Below are positions 13,020 through 25,676 of a stretch of 64,000 nt of DNA, piece after piece. Under the pieces are notes generated by a model. It was not told where the DNA came from, ran no database searches, and worked only from the letters and a program-made list of their open reading frames with translations. Source of the stretch: Lumnitzera littorea (taxonomy: Eukaryota > Streptophyta > Magnoliopsida > Myrtales > Combretaceae); the NCBI GenBank assembly GCA_024138015.1, contig JAMXBB010000011.1, positions 72,606,522-72,670,521 on the forward strand. The letters are read 5' to 3'. Position 1 is the first letter of the stretch. Each line of letters begins with the position of its first letter. A program made the translations under genes and the position numbers.

Positions 13020-13300
13020 AAAGGGAAAACTATACTTTTAGTCCTTGAACTTTATCACTTTTTTCTAATTAAGTTCTCAAACTTTTATTTTTTCTATTTT
13101 AGTCACTAAGCTATCCAAAAGTTTACAAAAAAACATTGCGTTAGTGAACCATTAATTTTTCTATTAAGAAATAACTTTTTTGCAAACTTTTGGACAGTTT
13201 AAGGGCTGAAATAAAAAATAAATAAATAAAAGTTGAGGACAAAATTAGAAAAAATAGCAAAGTTTGAGGATTAAAAGTATAAATTATAAATTTCCCCTTT
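13020..13300. mobile_element. Hairpin MITE, about 275 bp
   Basis: The left arm contains AAAGGGAAAACTATACTTTT and AACTTTTATTTTTTCTATTT. The right arm is its imperfect inverse, with AAAAGTATAAATTATAAATT and CCCCTTT at the end. Each arm is roughly 110-120 bases around a short A/T-rich loop near 13140-13170. It is non-coding. The inner motif AAGTTTACAAAAAA pairs with TTTTTTGCAAACTT. It lies at the 3' end of one array unit. Confidence 0.75.
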
Positions 13301-13537
13301 TTTCCTTTTAAAATCTATATATTTATTTGTGTTTTAATTTACAACTTATTCTTATATATTTACATACATATATATAAATACATACATATTTGTTCTTTTA
13401 GGTCATGATTTTTAATGATATTTATAACATAGAAAAACAAAAATGCTACTTTTGTTCATTTATAAGAATTTAGGTCTTAAAATGAAGAAAAAAATGAAAA
13501 TATAAAAACCTATAACAAAAAGATAAGAAAAAAATTT

Positions 13538-15522
13538 GGGTTAATATCGCATTTGGTACCTAAACTTTTACCATTTTTGCAATTAAGTACCTAAAGTTTT
13601 AAAGTGTTAATTTACTACCTGATGAAACTTTTTGAGGTCATTTACACTACCTTGAATACTACCTTGACTAACTCCGTTAAATCTCCATTTGATATGAGTG
13701 GCACATTTCCATCTAACTTTGAAATGCCTAATATATTGTTCTTTTATTGATTCACCATTATTATTAATATCATTACTTGTCATTAATATTAATTAAAAAG
13801 CACTTCAATACTCGGCTCTTTGTGACCAACCCAAGTCTCCATGGAGTCTTCTAATCAGTTTGCGACCTTTGCAGCAGTGGTTGTATCTCCTTAACTTATA
13901 TACAAGGTTTCAACATAAAAGCTAAACGAGGTAGGACAATTTGCAAACACTATTTTTCCACTACTAGTTATTTGCAATATGCGTTTGCTTCTAGCTAAAC
14001 CATTAGCAAAGCTAGCATCAATATTGTGTATGCATTGCCCATTTTTGGACGATTCTACAATATATCTTAAATGCTTTATGAAAGACACAAGTGTAGAAGA
14101 CATGTTAGCCATCTATATTGTTTTCTAGGAGTAAAATGAACATGTAATAGACATGTTTTTAGAACCACCACTTGTCTTAATTCATAGACATTCTTTCCTA
14201 GTAATAATAAAATAGTTGAGATTGTATGAACATGTAACGCTTTAGGCTAAAAGTATTAATTAGCCAAACTAACAAATACTAATGGGTCCATTTTAACCAC
14301 TTACTCTAAAAGTTTCAAACTTGTATTGATAAGGTATCCATAACCATGGCTTCATAAACTAGTACCACAACTCATATGGGATACTTAACCATAGGATCTC
14401 ATAATCTCCTCCTCCCCCTCCTCCTTAAACATATGATATTCTCATTGCGAGACCTTATAATTGAGTCTAGATTTTTTCCTTTTTTTGATATATAATTTAA
14501 GCCACCCACTACCTATAGGTCATCCTAGAAGTATATAAAGAGTTATACCTTAGTGCCACTCTTTACCTTCCTTGAACCTTTTCTTTAAACTAGAACTAAA
14601 CCCGAATTATCCACCAATGATAAGGAGTCCGCTTTGATATCATTTGTAATGGTCTAAGCCAAAAGTAGTGAATAACCAAACCAAAAGTAGTGAATAACCA
14701 AACCAAAAGTAGTGAATAGCCAAGCCAACAAACATTAATGGGCTCATTTTAACCATTTAACCCAAAAGTTTCAAGTTTGTATTGATACAGTATTCACAAC
14801 CATAACTTTATAAACTAATACCATAACCTTCTACGATTTATGTAGGACATTCAACTATGAGGTCTTATAGAATAAAACTAATTGGAATGCTATTTTATTG
14901 TTTGAAACTAAAGAATTTTCCTAGAGGCTAATGTATTACATAACTTGTTTTTTGAAAATATACTCAAATGAAAACCAAACTCAAAAGGAAGAAAAAAAAA
15001 TAATTTTACAAGTACTTCATCCCAGATTTTTCATTAAGTAGTGGATATAATATAGTTCTTATGAAATCAAGTGGAAAACCTTGTCTTGTAATCAGGTTTT
15101 TAGCAAAAGTGGAGTAGCTTCACATGGAATTAAATTACTCTTTCAATATATTAGATGCAGTCTCCCATGGCCATGACTATACACTAGAAATGATAACGGA
15201 AAAATGGTGTTCACAAATTGTCCCACATTGCTTAAGCTAGTATATAAATTAAGGTGAAACAACGTTACCTTAAGAAAGTCACTTACTGGTGATAAGGGGC
15301 TATGGAGAAAATTGGATCAATAATATTGTGTTTGATGATAAAATTTCTCTCAACACATGTTACTCATCTATAGGTTCATATCTAACAGAGATTTAAGAGA
15401 GTTAACTGAGGTAGTGTAAATGATCTCGAAAAGTTTCATCGAATAGTAAATGATACTTTAAAACTTTAGGTACTCAATTACAAAAATGGTAAAAGTTTAG
15501 GTACAAAATGTGACATTAACCC
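13538..15522. mobile_element. About 2 kb DNA transposon with long terminal inverted repeats (MULE- or hAT-like, non-autonomous)
   Basis: The two ends are inverted repeats of about 150 bases. The left begins GGGTTAATATCGCATTTGGT and the right, on the minus strand, GGGTTAATGTCACATTTTGT. Both continue with ACCTAAACTTTTACCATTTT and then TGATGAAACTTTT...TCATTTACACTACC. The element is flanked by an 8-base direct repeat AAAAATTT (13530-13537 and 15523-15530). This fits a target duplication but is low-complexity. Long TIRs with 8-10 base duplications suggest Mutator-like elements; exactly 8 bases also fits hAT. No transposase frame was found. The interior holds two direct copies of a stretch of about 200 bases and a short 22-base repeat. 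It separates two blocks of the older array. Confidence 0.75.
14240..14880 (+). repeat. Direct duplication inside the TIR element
   Basis: The stretches 14240-14420 and about 14650-14880 are related. Both contain TTCAAACTTGTATTGAT-like and CATTTTAACCA motifs, then AACCATGGCTT/AACCATAACTT and AAACTA(G/A)TACCA. At 14652-14720 the second copy carries AACCAAACCAAAAGTAGTGA-type units repeated three times with a period of 22 bases, while the first copy has only one degenerate unit. This suggests local expansion after the duplication. Confidence 0.65.
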
Positions 15523-16599
15523 AAAAATTTTATGTACTTTTCCCATTTTGATTAACAAATACTTCGAACAATCAATTATCCAATTTGATATTTTTAATAA
15601 AATCAAATCACATTTAATCTTATAATTTTTTTTAATTTAACATATAAAAATAGTTTTTTTTTTCCTCACCAACTACATTACATATTACAACAATTTAGAA
15701 GGGAAGAGTTCAAATTAGGTCAATCTCTTTGGGAGATTAGTATTAGCAAAATAACTATATAAATTATTTGATACTTACTCTAATTATTAAATTATATAAA
15801 TAATAGCGATTACAAATAATTATCATATTTAATTTAATGATAATATGTAAAGTTAGTTAAAATATTATTATACATATGTAAATAGAAAAATATACATAAT
15901 AATTATATTTATGATAATATAAATAAATTTTTTTACCAATATTTTATCTAACAACACAATTAACTATTTTGATTTATTAAGTTGTAACTCTTTTTTTGTT
16001 TTTGGCTAGAAAAATTAACAAAGGATGAAAAAGAAAAAAAATGAAAAACTACATTTTTAGTTCTTGAATTTTTCCACTTTTTTTAATTGAGTCCTTTCCC
16101 CTTCTCTTTGTTTATCTCTCTTTCCTTTCCCCTCCTCCTTCTTCCCCTTCCCCCTTCTTTCTTCCCTCCCTCTACATACTCTTCGTTGATTTCTAATTTA
16201 AATGTGTAATTCTTATAAATTTTAGAGCTTTAATCTTCAAATTCCTCTAAAAGAACAAAAATAAGAACCCCTAAACATCCTAGCAACACAATTACACACT
16301 TATTCTCCAACATGAAAGCTAGGTTAGTATGTGAAGACCATTAAAAAACTTCATCTTTCAATCTAATTCAATTTTAGGGTGATAATTTAAATTAACTAAT
16401 CGATTCTATTTCCAAATATATATTTGCATTACATTTGATATGTACAGTGTAGTTCTTTTAAGTTGCAACTCCTATTACTGGTTCTTCATATTCACTCTAC
16501 TAAACAATGAGCCTGATGAGTTTCTCCTTTCACAACAATTTAGGATATGAAATCATCATATCAAGAATGTGTTCCAAGATTTACTATAAGAATGCATAA

Positions 16600-19500
16600 A
16601 GAGTGATACAATCATGTCCATACCTCATGATCTTGTACTTTTAATGACCTAAAGAAATTTTGATTCAATGAGATGGAGGGAAATGACTAGGAAAAGGTAT
16701 AAGAGGAAGAATATACAATCTTAGTAGCAATATGCATTTATAATAGGTGAAGGAGCTTAGAGTGTTGACGTTTCTATTCTTCAGCAAAACATAGATGTTC
16801 CTCAGTGAATTTGGTGTTTGATGCTTGATAGATGAGTTTCAATAAATTTTTGTTTGAATCCTATGAATTGCATTAACTAAAGTGGGGCTCGCCTTTATCC
16901 ATCAAATGACTCTAAAGATTGACAGAGCATATGAGCTTTAGTAGCATTCATTAAATTATTTTTGTTGATTGATAGATGGGATAAATAAATTAACACTTCT
17001 TTTCAATCACAACCTTACACCTACTGTACCTCTATCATTTTTAGCTTTGGCACTATCGCTATCTCTATTACCAACATCATCATCATCACCATTCACCGCC
17101 ACTATTACTATCATTATTATCATTAATACAACATTAGCACCAACTTACCATCATCATATGACATTATTTCACCTAAGTTAAATCATACATAATAACATCA
17201 CTACATCACATTCATTACCTTTATTACGATCTCATATATCACTAGCATCGTCATTGTTATTGTTACATCACCATCACTATTATTATAACTTCACCACCAC
17301 TACCACTATGGTAAGCAGTATAGTCAAAACATTATTTATTAGGATTAATAATCCTTTGATCCTATAAACTGAAGAACAATAAGAATAATACATGTGCAGA
17401 ACTAAGGCACAATCTATCACACAAATTCCTGATATATTGTCTCTTATCATTTCTAGTAATGGAAAGCTAAAAAGAATAAAATATTGTGTGTGACCTAGGG
17501 ACGACAACCACACACACATACACACACACACACTCTATTAACCTTTTATTATTATTTTTAATTTGGCTCATGATAAAACTGGAATTAATATTCCGGTCTT
17601 TACATATATTAACCCACATCTACTTTAAATGCATTAAAATTTATAATTTTATTAGATTACTTTAATTTAGATTTTATATAATATGATAGTCTTATTACAT
17701 AATTATTATTTAATAACACATATAAGTACATATAATTTATTATTTAAAATAAATCCAACGTTATTAACAACTACTATCATCAACACTCTTGCCTTTTCCA
17801 TACTTACTACCATATCATCACTGTTGTTACTACCAATAGACTAGATAATATCACATCGTCATGATAGCACCATGAAAATTGCAATGAGTCAACAATATTT
17901 GTGGTATCATAATAGTTGGTGATACAATAGCGATTGGGGCAACGGCGACAATGGTGAAATGGCGATTGAATGGGAAATGTAATTAACGTTAATACATGAT
18001 AACAATTGTTAGTCTCATTATTGTAGCGTAGTACTTGCACAAAATAAACAATTGTGCTGTGTATAAAAAATGTATTGTACCAATATCCTTGCATTCTGTT
18101 TTAGGATCAGTTTTGTATAAATTTTTTGCTTTAATAATATGCAATGGCTAACGCTTCAGTGAAGCAGGGAGTTTCCGTTCCTTTCCATCCGAGTTGGAAA
18201 AAAAAAAATCAATAATAATAATAGTAATAATAATTAAAATGATGAATTGCGAACTATTATTGAGTAACAAAGCGGTTGTTGTAGACTTGTTGATGAAGGA
18301 GGCTTGAGTCGTGTGGAAGTAGAAAACAAAACACAATTGGGTATGGGGGACAAGGAAAGCGACAGGAAGCCATCCATTTGACAGGCATTCACTCAAGATA
18401 CGTCAATGCATACGTATGCTTCGTAGCTTGATTTAAAATCCAGTGTTTTTGTGTCTGCCGTCATCAAGCTTTGACTATAACACAGTATAATAAGGACACC
18501 CACCAATTCGTCCCGTGATTTACCAATAATTACGCTGGGTCAGCAAGTGAATGCCAAAGTAATGGTCAGACGTTGAAAAATGCAGGTTGGAAAATGGTCT
18601 GATTCTTATCCAAGGCTATGTGAATGAGAATGACGCCAAAATTGGGGAAATAAAGTACAAAAGGAAATTACATTTTATAAGTGCAATTACATCTTTGATG
18701 GAAAGAGAAATTATAAAAGTTTTCCACTGTTTTGCAATGGTGGGTTTGAATAATATATGGGCTATATGCCCTCCTTTCTCAAAAAATAAAATAAATAAAT
18801 ATGATGTATATTAAAAATAAAAATTATGAGAAAAGTTAAAATAGATGAGCAATAAAGTACATAAAATGTGAGGTCCTAACCATACCTATTCATATATAGT
18901 TATGATTGCCAAATTTTAAAATCAAAACGTACCTTGTAATACGTATAAATCACCTCAGTACCTTACAGAAAATACACAATATAAATTATATTTTGAATTT
19001 TATGAAAATTTTTTATTACATTTTCATAACATAAAATTTTGAGGAAGGTCGTCCAATACCCTATCAATTCCTCCATTTATTTGCAATGCAATTAGTACAT
19101 TCATCAATATGAGGATCTCAAACATTTAATCACATATTTTATAATATATTTTCTTATGACTGCATGTATCATAAACATGACAATATAGCATCAAACAATT
19201 TATTACGGACTATCATAACAAAATTTCAATCTATCACTTATGTAAAGTAAATAACAACACCAGAATATCCCTTAAAGTATTTTGACGAATGGTACTATGG
19301 GAAACAATAATAGGTAAGAAAAGAATGAAGGATGTAGTACATTTTCTGGTTTTTATTTTCTATAATGGGAAAATAAGCTTAGACGTTGAGCATGTGTTGA
19401 GTAAAAATATTAATTTTGTTCAATGCTTTTAATTAAAATTTTGGTATAGAATAAGTATAGGAAACTTAAAACCTATACTCGATATATCATAGAGTATATT

Positions 19501-19637
19501 TTTCAATGTAAATATAGGATATAAAAACCTTGTAGTCAACTAGAGTAGGTTACAAAATATTAGAATCATAATTTATCATGTAATCTTCTTTACCCATCTG
19601 ATACTAGCCTAACTATGTAAGTTTCAAGTACCGACAA
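16600..19637. other. Intergenic DNA with simple sequences, no supported gene
   Basis: Contains imperfect ATC/CAT/ATT trinucleotide-rich stretches at about 17060-17300 and 17760-17870 and a CA run at 17509-17534. Small frames here are of low complexity or composed of these repeats. The stretch 18340-18600 is somewhat more GC-rich and less repetitive, but no frame in it is recognisable. No RNA gene was seen. Confidence 0.5.
17509..17534. repeat. (CA)n microsatellite
   Basis: CA dinucleotide run interrupted once by ATA. Confidence 0.9.
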
Positions 19638-20037
19638 TGTTGTCATGACTTAAATTAGGGAATTGTAATAATCTCACCATGTAAACCAATATAAGCTAAA
19701 AATTAGCCACTTTAGCCGCTATACTCGATATAGCTTATACTCAGTATTTATTACTCCACAACTTTGAGTCATCAAATTCAGTATCTATTTGATATCAACA
19801 TGTGCTACAATTTTCTAAAATAGCTCTTGTGGTATAAAAACTTAAAAAGAAATTAAGTTTTATAAATAACTTTAAGAAAATGACACAATAAGTATATGTA
19901 AAAGTTTACAGATTTACAAAACACAGTATACGTAACAATAATTAAAAACTAAATGGGTCATCTGAAGAGACCCTTATTAGTTTTCTTAGAGGTTAGTATA
20001 GTTAATAAACAAAATAGGAATTCAATCAATTGGTCTT

Positions 20038-20077
20038 AAATCTCACTTTCCGATCCAAATCTCACTTTCCGATCCCA
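20038..20077 (+). repeat. Two direct copies of a 20-base repeat
   Basis: AAATCTCACTTTCCGATCC occurs twice in tandem within the L1 copy. Confidence 0.9.
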
Positions 20078-20959
20078 TTCTCTAATCTTTTAGAACCTGG
20101 AATAGTGTGAGTAGTTCTATAGGTATAAGGAAATGAGCGACAACTTACTCAATAAGTTGAGTGGAGACAATAGCACATATTTAACATTAAGAAACCAAGA
20201 TTTTCGAGCAAGGTTAATGTATGTTTAAGTAAATACCATCGCACGACATTGACTGGTTATTGTAAGATCAAAGAAATTACCTCCTCTCTAATTTGGTTTT
20301 GAGGAATTTGATGCTACATACTTGCAAATCAAAACCAAATTAGAGCTTATACAATGGAGAAATACACTCCACTTGAGATTTTACTTCGAATTATTGTCTT
20401 CAATTTTGCCTCGACCTCCTCTCCTATTTCTTAATTCGACTAAGAATGGAAAGACAACCATTCTTGCTATCCTCATTGAAAGATCCGTATTTGGCTTGAA
20501 AAACCTAATCGTTCTCTTAATGAGTTGCGATGCATGTCTGGTTAAAAGTTAGGTCGAGTTTTAATTAGATTACTTTTGGGGCGATTAAACAATTTCAAAT
20601 AGTTCAATCTAGCAACATCATAAAACAACTAATACATAAAACTCAACACTCCAAATAACAAAACATTTTTCAAGCACACAAGTTGTATGCACACATACAA
20701 TAACTTACAATCACAATCAAGACATATACTAAGACTTCCAAGTATCTATAAATAATACCTTATAATTCGGTGAAGTATTGATCTTACTTACCTAGACATG
20801 TAACACTCAATGGTCCTAATGGTTTGTTTCCTAAATAATCAATATAATCATTTTAGTTTTTCTAAATATAAAGTTAAACAAGTTCGTTTTAATAATTTAA
20901 GTATGGTTACGATTTATCTCTAATAAGTGGTGTAAGCTTTATATTGAGTTCCAACTTGC

Positions 20960-21560
20960 AGCTAAAGTCTCTGACCAAGGTTTTGAAAACTTTTCTAATA
21001 TTAAGTTTTGATCTTAGAACCTTTTGATCAAGTTTTTAAAATTATCCCAGTTATATTCTTACTCCAATTTACTCTTTGAATAAGACCTTGAAATCATTTC
21101 CACTAAGCTTTCATACCAACCAATCCTTGAATCAAGTTCTGAAGCCATTCTAACCATATTTCTCTTACCAAATATTTTCCAAACAAATCTATGATGAGGT
21201 ATAATTAAGTCCCTTTTATTATCTAACCTTCTAATCTAGCCTCTAAATTAAAGAATCAAATTCTCCTTTTCACCGACTAACCTTTTGAAGATGTCTCTAA
21301 AGTGATTTTATCAAAGCCTTCTAATTCACCCAACCCTTTAATCAAGTCTCTAAAATCAATACAATCATCCTTATTTTACTAAACAACTTTTTAAAAAAGG
21401 CTCCAACATATTTAGAGTTAGAGTCTTTTCATCCACTAACCTTCTAAACATATCTTTAAAATCATCAAAGCCACACTTCTTTTACAAAACATTGTCCTAA
21501 CCAAGACTCTGACATTGTTATATTCAAGGTCCCTACACCAGTTATCCTTTTAATTAATCA
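20960..21560 (-). repeat. Degenerate tandem repeats of about 60-110 bases inside L1
   Basis: A motif like AACCTTTTGATCAAGTCTCT followed by AAAATCAT recurs near 21020, 21125, 21225, 21281, 21340 and 21440, with weaker traces near 20985 and 21500. The units are strongly diverged and the spacing varies from about 55 to 105 bases. No other family-L copy in this window shows the array, so it is specific to this copy or lost elsewhere. Confidence 0.55.
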
Positions 21561-24481
21561 ACTGTGCTAGGATTTTAAGTCACTTTATTATTAGATTAAC
21601 TATCTGAAGAACTCTCTGAACAGTTTAAATGTACAAGTTTGTCTAAAGCAACTTGCTCCAACATCTTATTATAGTTTAGAAACATTCTGGATCATGATTA
21701 TACGATAGGTTCATCATGCCCCTGCACACCATATTGCTTATACTTCTAAATCCACATATCCACACCTTAATGTATGTAAGCCATAACTAATGGTTTGTGC
21801 ATACCTCAACTTCTATTCAATCTAATGAATTTCAGATCACCCTCCATAATGATATAAAATACAATTAAACTCCAAAACTATTGCATGTCGTTTTTCACAA
21901 AGGTAATTGCATAAAATTTCCGAAAAATGGCATTTTTCTTCAAATTTGGAGGTGAAATATTCCTTAAAAATTATATAATATAATTTTGGCCGAAAACTTT
22001 TCATAGGATTTATACATCCAATATGAGGATGTTCTAAAAAAAGTTTGGCTTCAAAACAACAATGGTAGGGTTATTTAAAACAGCTTCTAAAATTGTTTGA
22101 TTTTGAGAGATTTATTAAAGAGATCATATACTCACTTGAAAATTGTACAAACTAATATTTTTCTTGAAAAGTACATTTAAAAATATTTCAAAATAAATTT
22201 TTCCAAAATTTTCAAATGTAATTTAGTATTTTTGAAAAATAGTAAAAAATCGAATGGAAAATCGAGGTTCATCAAAAGTTGGTTATCTAGCCACCAACAG
22301 TGGTGGCAGCATCCATATTGGCAACCTCAAACATTGCCACCACCGTTGGCTGTTGATGGCAATTTGCTCCCAAGTGTTCAAACTAGGGATTCTTTGATGA
22401 AGCTTGCTTTTACTAATTTCCTTCATATTTTTCCTTGAACTTTTCCTTCCTTGTTCTATTCCTTCTTATAATTTTTTCAAACTTCTCAAGTCCTAATTAT
22501 TATTTTAGAGAGGGTTGGTGATACCTCCAAAACCAAAAATGACATAAATGAATTTTTCTCTCTCTTATTAGACTTTATACCTCAAATTCCCATGCATGTA
22601 TAAGTATATTAATCCTAGTTTCTTAATCTAACAGTTGTCCTCACTTGTCACATGCCTAAATCCATGTTAGTCCTAGCTGTTTAGCCATTTTTCCTAATTT
22701 TTTTAATTATTTTTCCTATTATTATTTAGTTAATTATAAGCATTTTAGGATATTTAAACAATTTTGGGTATATATAATTATATATAATAATTATACCCAA
22801 GGTACACGTACTATATTTTCATATTATTTCATGTCATTTTAAAATTTTAGTTCTTAGATAATTTATTTCTAAAGTTTGATTAATTTTCGTTATTCTATTT
22901 ATGTGTTTATGGCGGATAAATTACAATATAACATAATTTAGTAAAATAATCTATATTTAGCTATAATAATATTATTTTATTATATTGCCATATTTCAGGA
23001 CTTACAGTATATCATTATCTAACTCCTAAAATTCATATCTGAAATGTTGTCTTAATTAGCTTATTTTCGCATACGTTCTAAATTACTAACTTAGAATAAC
23101 TAAGTGAAGTGAAAATATGAGACTCATAAATGTTGCTCACCCACCCCTAAATTTAGTCTCTATATCTAAAGTGGAGAATGTCATATATGTATAGGATACC
23201 CATCCATACTAGTTTATTATAATTAAGTTTAAACTACTTGCGAAATAGAAGATATATTTTAACTTAAACAAATTCTAAAGAAATTTATTAGTAAAAGTTA
23301 ATTTTTCGTATGTGGGATACCGAAACAAGTTTCGTGTACTTTAATGTTATAAATATAGCATGTAAAAGTGGATTCGGAGAAAATAACTCATAAAATTATC
23401 CAAAGGCCCGATTTTATTATATGCTTGCCTTTGGTATTTGAGATATTTTATGGAATATATCCATTTTCTTTTTATATGTTTAAATTTCCTTATTACATAA
23501 CCAATCGAATTTTTCGGTAAAAAGCAGCTCGAATATTAATATACATATTATATATATATATATATATATGAAAACCTGTGCATTCTCTTCCCTTGCCCAA
23601 TTGCCATACGAGAAAATATAACTCCTATAGGTTTTAAGGAATTGGTACATGGTTGAAACGGGTACTTAAATTTGCCTAAATTATAATTTACTAATCTATT
23701 TTTTATTTAAAGGATTCATGAGAAGTAAGTGTGTATTGTGATCCGGTCCCTTCCGGTCTTCAACAGTGAACAATGAATGTCCAAGGGCAGCAACCACAAC
23801 AAATGCGAAGTTGATGCATGCGGTGCAAATCGCAGATCATGAACAAGCAAGAGCTTGTGAAAGACAACCTTAGCGTGCATGTTAGTTGAATGACCGTTGG
23901 TTAACGGAATCATGCTGGGCTTGGACAATCTGGAGAAGGTGAAGTCCCATAAATATCTATCTATCAAAATTGCCCTTACTCTAAAACGAATGAATCCATA
24001 AGGGGATTTTTTTTTTTTTTTGTCGTGTTCTTCTAGATGCAGTATGAATGGATATGTCTCCTTGCCAATTGTCACCTCATGAAAATATGTAATGTTTCAC
24101 CACCAACAGGGAAACAAGTGTGCGAGGCAAAAACGTGTTTTTGCTAGAAGAAGATCAAAGTCACTTTCAAACTTCATTAATCATGTTGTTTTCGGCTTGA
24201 ACCTGTAACCTAATCTGGCAAACAAGGACATCAAATCTACATGGAAAAATTTTTCGTCACTTGGATAAGGCTAGTAGCCTCTAATTGATGCTAGTGGGTA
24301 CTTTTGGGATTACATATATTTCCTCAAGTCAGCTGTTAACTTTTTGGGTTGGGTTAATAGATATTATTTATTCAACACTCAGTTTGGTTGGGTAGAAATC
24401 AGAAGATAAATGGATAGAAAAGAGTGCAAATTTTGTATCTAATGATTGAAAAGAGGAGTAAAAAGTTAAAAAGAAGAGAGG

Positions 24482-24516
24482 AAAAAAAAAAAAAAAAAAG
24501 AGAGAGAGAGAGAGAG
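24482..24516. repeat. Poly-A followed by (AG)n microsatellite
   Basis: Eighteen A residues run directly into an AG dinucleotide run. Confidence 0.95.
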
Positions 24517-25676
24517 CAGAAAGTTCTTCACTTTTAAAGTGATTATATTTTCTCGAAAACTAGAAAAATAGCTTTGGAAATAAATGGAAAACCTTTTTTA
24601 GTTATAAAAATACCCTAACATCCAACTTGACTTATTAGAAAGAAGGGTAATATTGATTTTCAAACAATGTGTTCCTTTGTTTTCCTTCATATGATGTAAA
24701 ACAAATAATGGAAATGGAAGTTTCTTTCGACTTCCTTTTATTTCGTTTTTATCTATAATATAAAATGGAGAGCATATTTCCGTTTTCTTTTCCCTTTCGT
24801 TTCCTTTCATTTCCATTTATTTTATTTATTTCTTATGGAGTAAAAGAAAACTACTCCTTATGTAGATGCAAAAGTCATTTTTTTACTCCCCCAAACAAAA
24901 CCCTTTTGTAATTATTATTGATAAGTTCCTATAGAAATTATTAATTATCAATCATTCTATTAATAGATAAATAAACCAATTATAATATTTCATAAATCAT
25001 CAATGGAGTTACCATAAAAAAAATTAATTAATTATTAATAATCCTTTTATTTGCATAAAGAATATAAGCTTTTCTATTATTCTTATCAATTACTTAGTAA
25101 TATTAACCGACAATAAATTAGTTATTATTGTATTAATGAATAACGTATTAATTAGTTTTCATACATTAATTGATTTATTCTATTAGTTTGTTATTTCATT
25201 ATTACTATTTATCTAAAAAGAGTTGGGGTCATAACATGGTGTAGCCAAGACCCTTACACCCACCAAATATCATGAACTATAGTCTCTCAATAGGATAAAC
25301 CATGCTTCCTATAAGTTTTAACATGTGATATAGTTGGTAGCAAAAAATAAAAAAAAAAAAAAAGAATTCTCTTTACATTTTCTAATGGTATATCCAAAGT
25401 CTCAATAAAAACCCTAGTATCTTAAACTACCAAATTGAAAAGCCCCATCGACAATGGCTCTAATTTTTATTTTTCTACTTGAGATTTTTTATCATTTTTG
25501 AATAACTATCGATGGGCATTATGAAGATGTAAAGAAGTTGAAATTTTGTTCTTCTTCTCTCTTATTTGAGTAGAAACTTTTCTCAATTCATCTTCTCACA
25601 AATTCAAATCTCTCTCTAAAAAACCCAAAATCCCCTCCTTCCTCTTCAAACCCCTCCCCTCATGTGCCCATGCTAA

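Larger units (their letters stand above)
7800..16600. repeat. Diverged head-to-tail array of a 0.7-1.1 kb non-coding unit, six or more copies
   Basis: The same ordered blocks recur. (1) An ACATGATAAAATT-like motif with a following CACCA(C/A)AAGA. (2) A purine stretch like AGATAGAGAAAGAG. (3) A CT-rich tract. (4) TTGACTCTT...AAATTC(CT)CTCAAAA. (5) AATTCAATTTCA...GAATTAACTAATC...TTTGATAT. (6) GATGA.CC.AATGAGTTTT, ACAACAAATTAGA and TATGAAAT. Block 5 occurs near 8310, 9400, 10220, 12040, 12750 and 16360; block 6 follows each. Partial units lie near 8640-8760, 9660-9960 and 11095-11280. Spacing is irregular partly because MITEs, an LTR-like piece and a 2 kb TIR element have inserted. Identity between units is low. 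No frame is kept between units, so it is not coding. I do not recognise the family. Confidence 0.65.
19638..23183 (-). mobile_element. Family-L long LTR-like repeat, minus-strand copy (L1)
   Basis: On the minus strand this matches, in order, the solo LTR at 33271-36187. The terminal block has ...AAGTGGCTAATTTTTAGC... and GATTATTACAAT before the CA end near 19638. The conserved core lies at about 20215-20470. A block with CCACCA...GTGGTGGCTAG sits near 22290-22350, and a TTTAGG-containing start lies near 23150-23183. The copy is older and longer than L2. Its ends are approximate and no target duplication was found. Internal degenerate repeats at 20960-21560 are not seen in the other copies. 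It is non-coding; the small frames inside are not conserved between copies. Confidence 0.65.

Noticed and set aside
13891..14112. Minus-strand frame inside the long-TIR element as a transposase or captured gene
   Set aside because: Too short and without any recognised motif; kept only as a question in the findings.
14650..14722. CRISPR-like short regular repeats
   Set aside because: The 22-base units abut directly without unique spacers, and the DNA is plant nuclear. This is a small tandem expansion.
23716..24075. 119-residue minus-strand open frame
   Set aside because: No domain recognised, composition unlike a conserved protein, and a poly-T run gives a lysine string in the middle. It may hold a worn gene fragment, but I cannot support that.
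24350..24900. Possible MITE with GTTTGGTTGGG-like ends
   Set aside because: Only short end similarity on either side of a poly-A/GA run; arms do not pair well enough by eye and no target duplication was seen.
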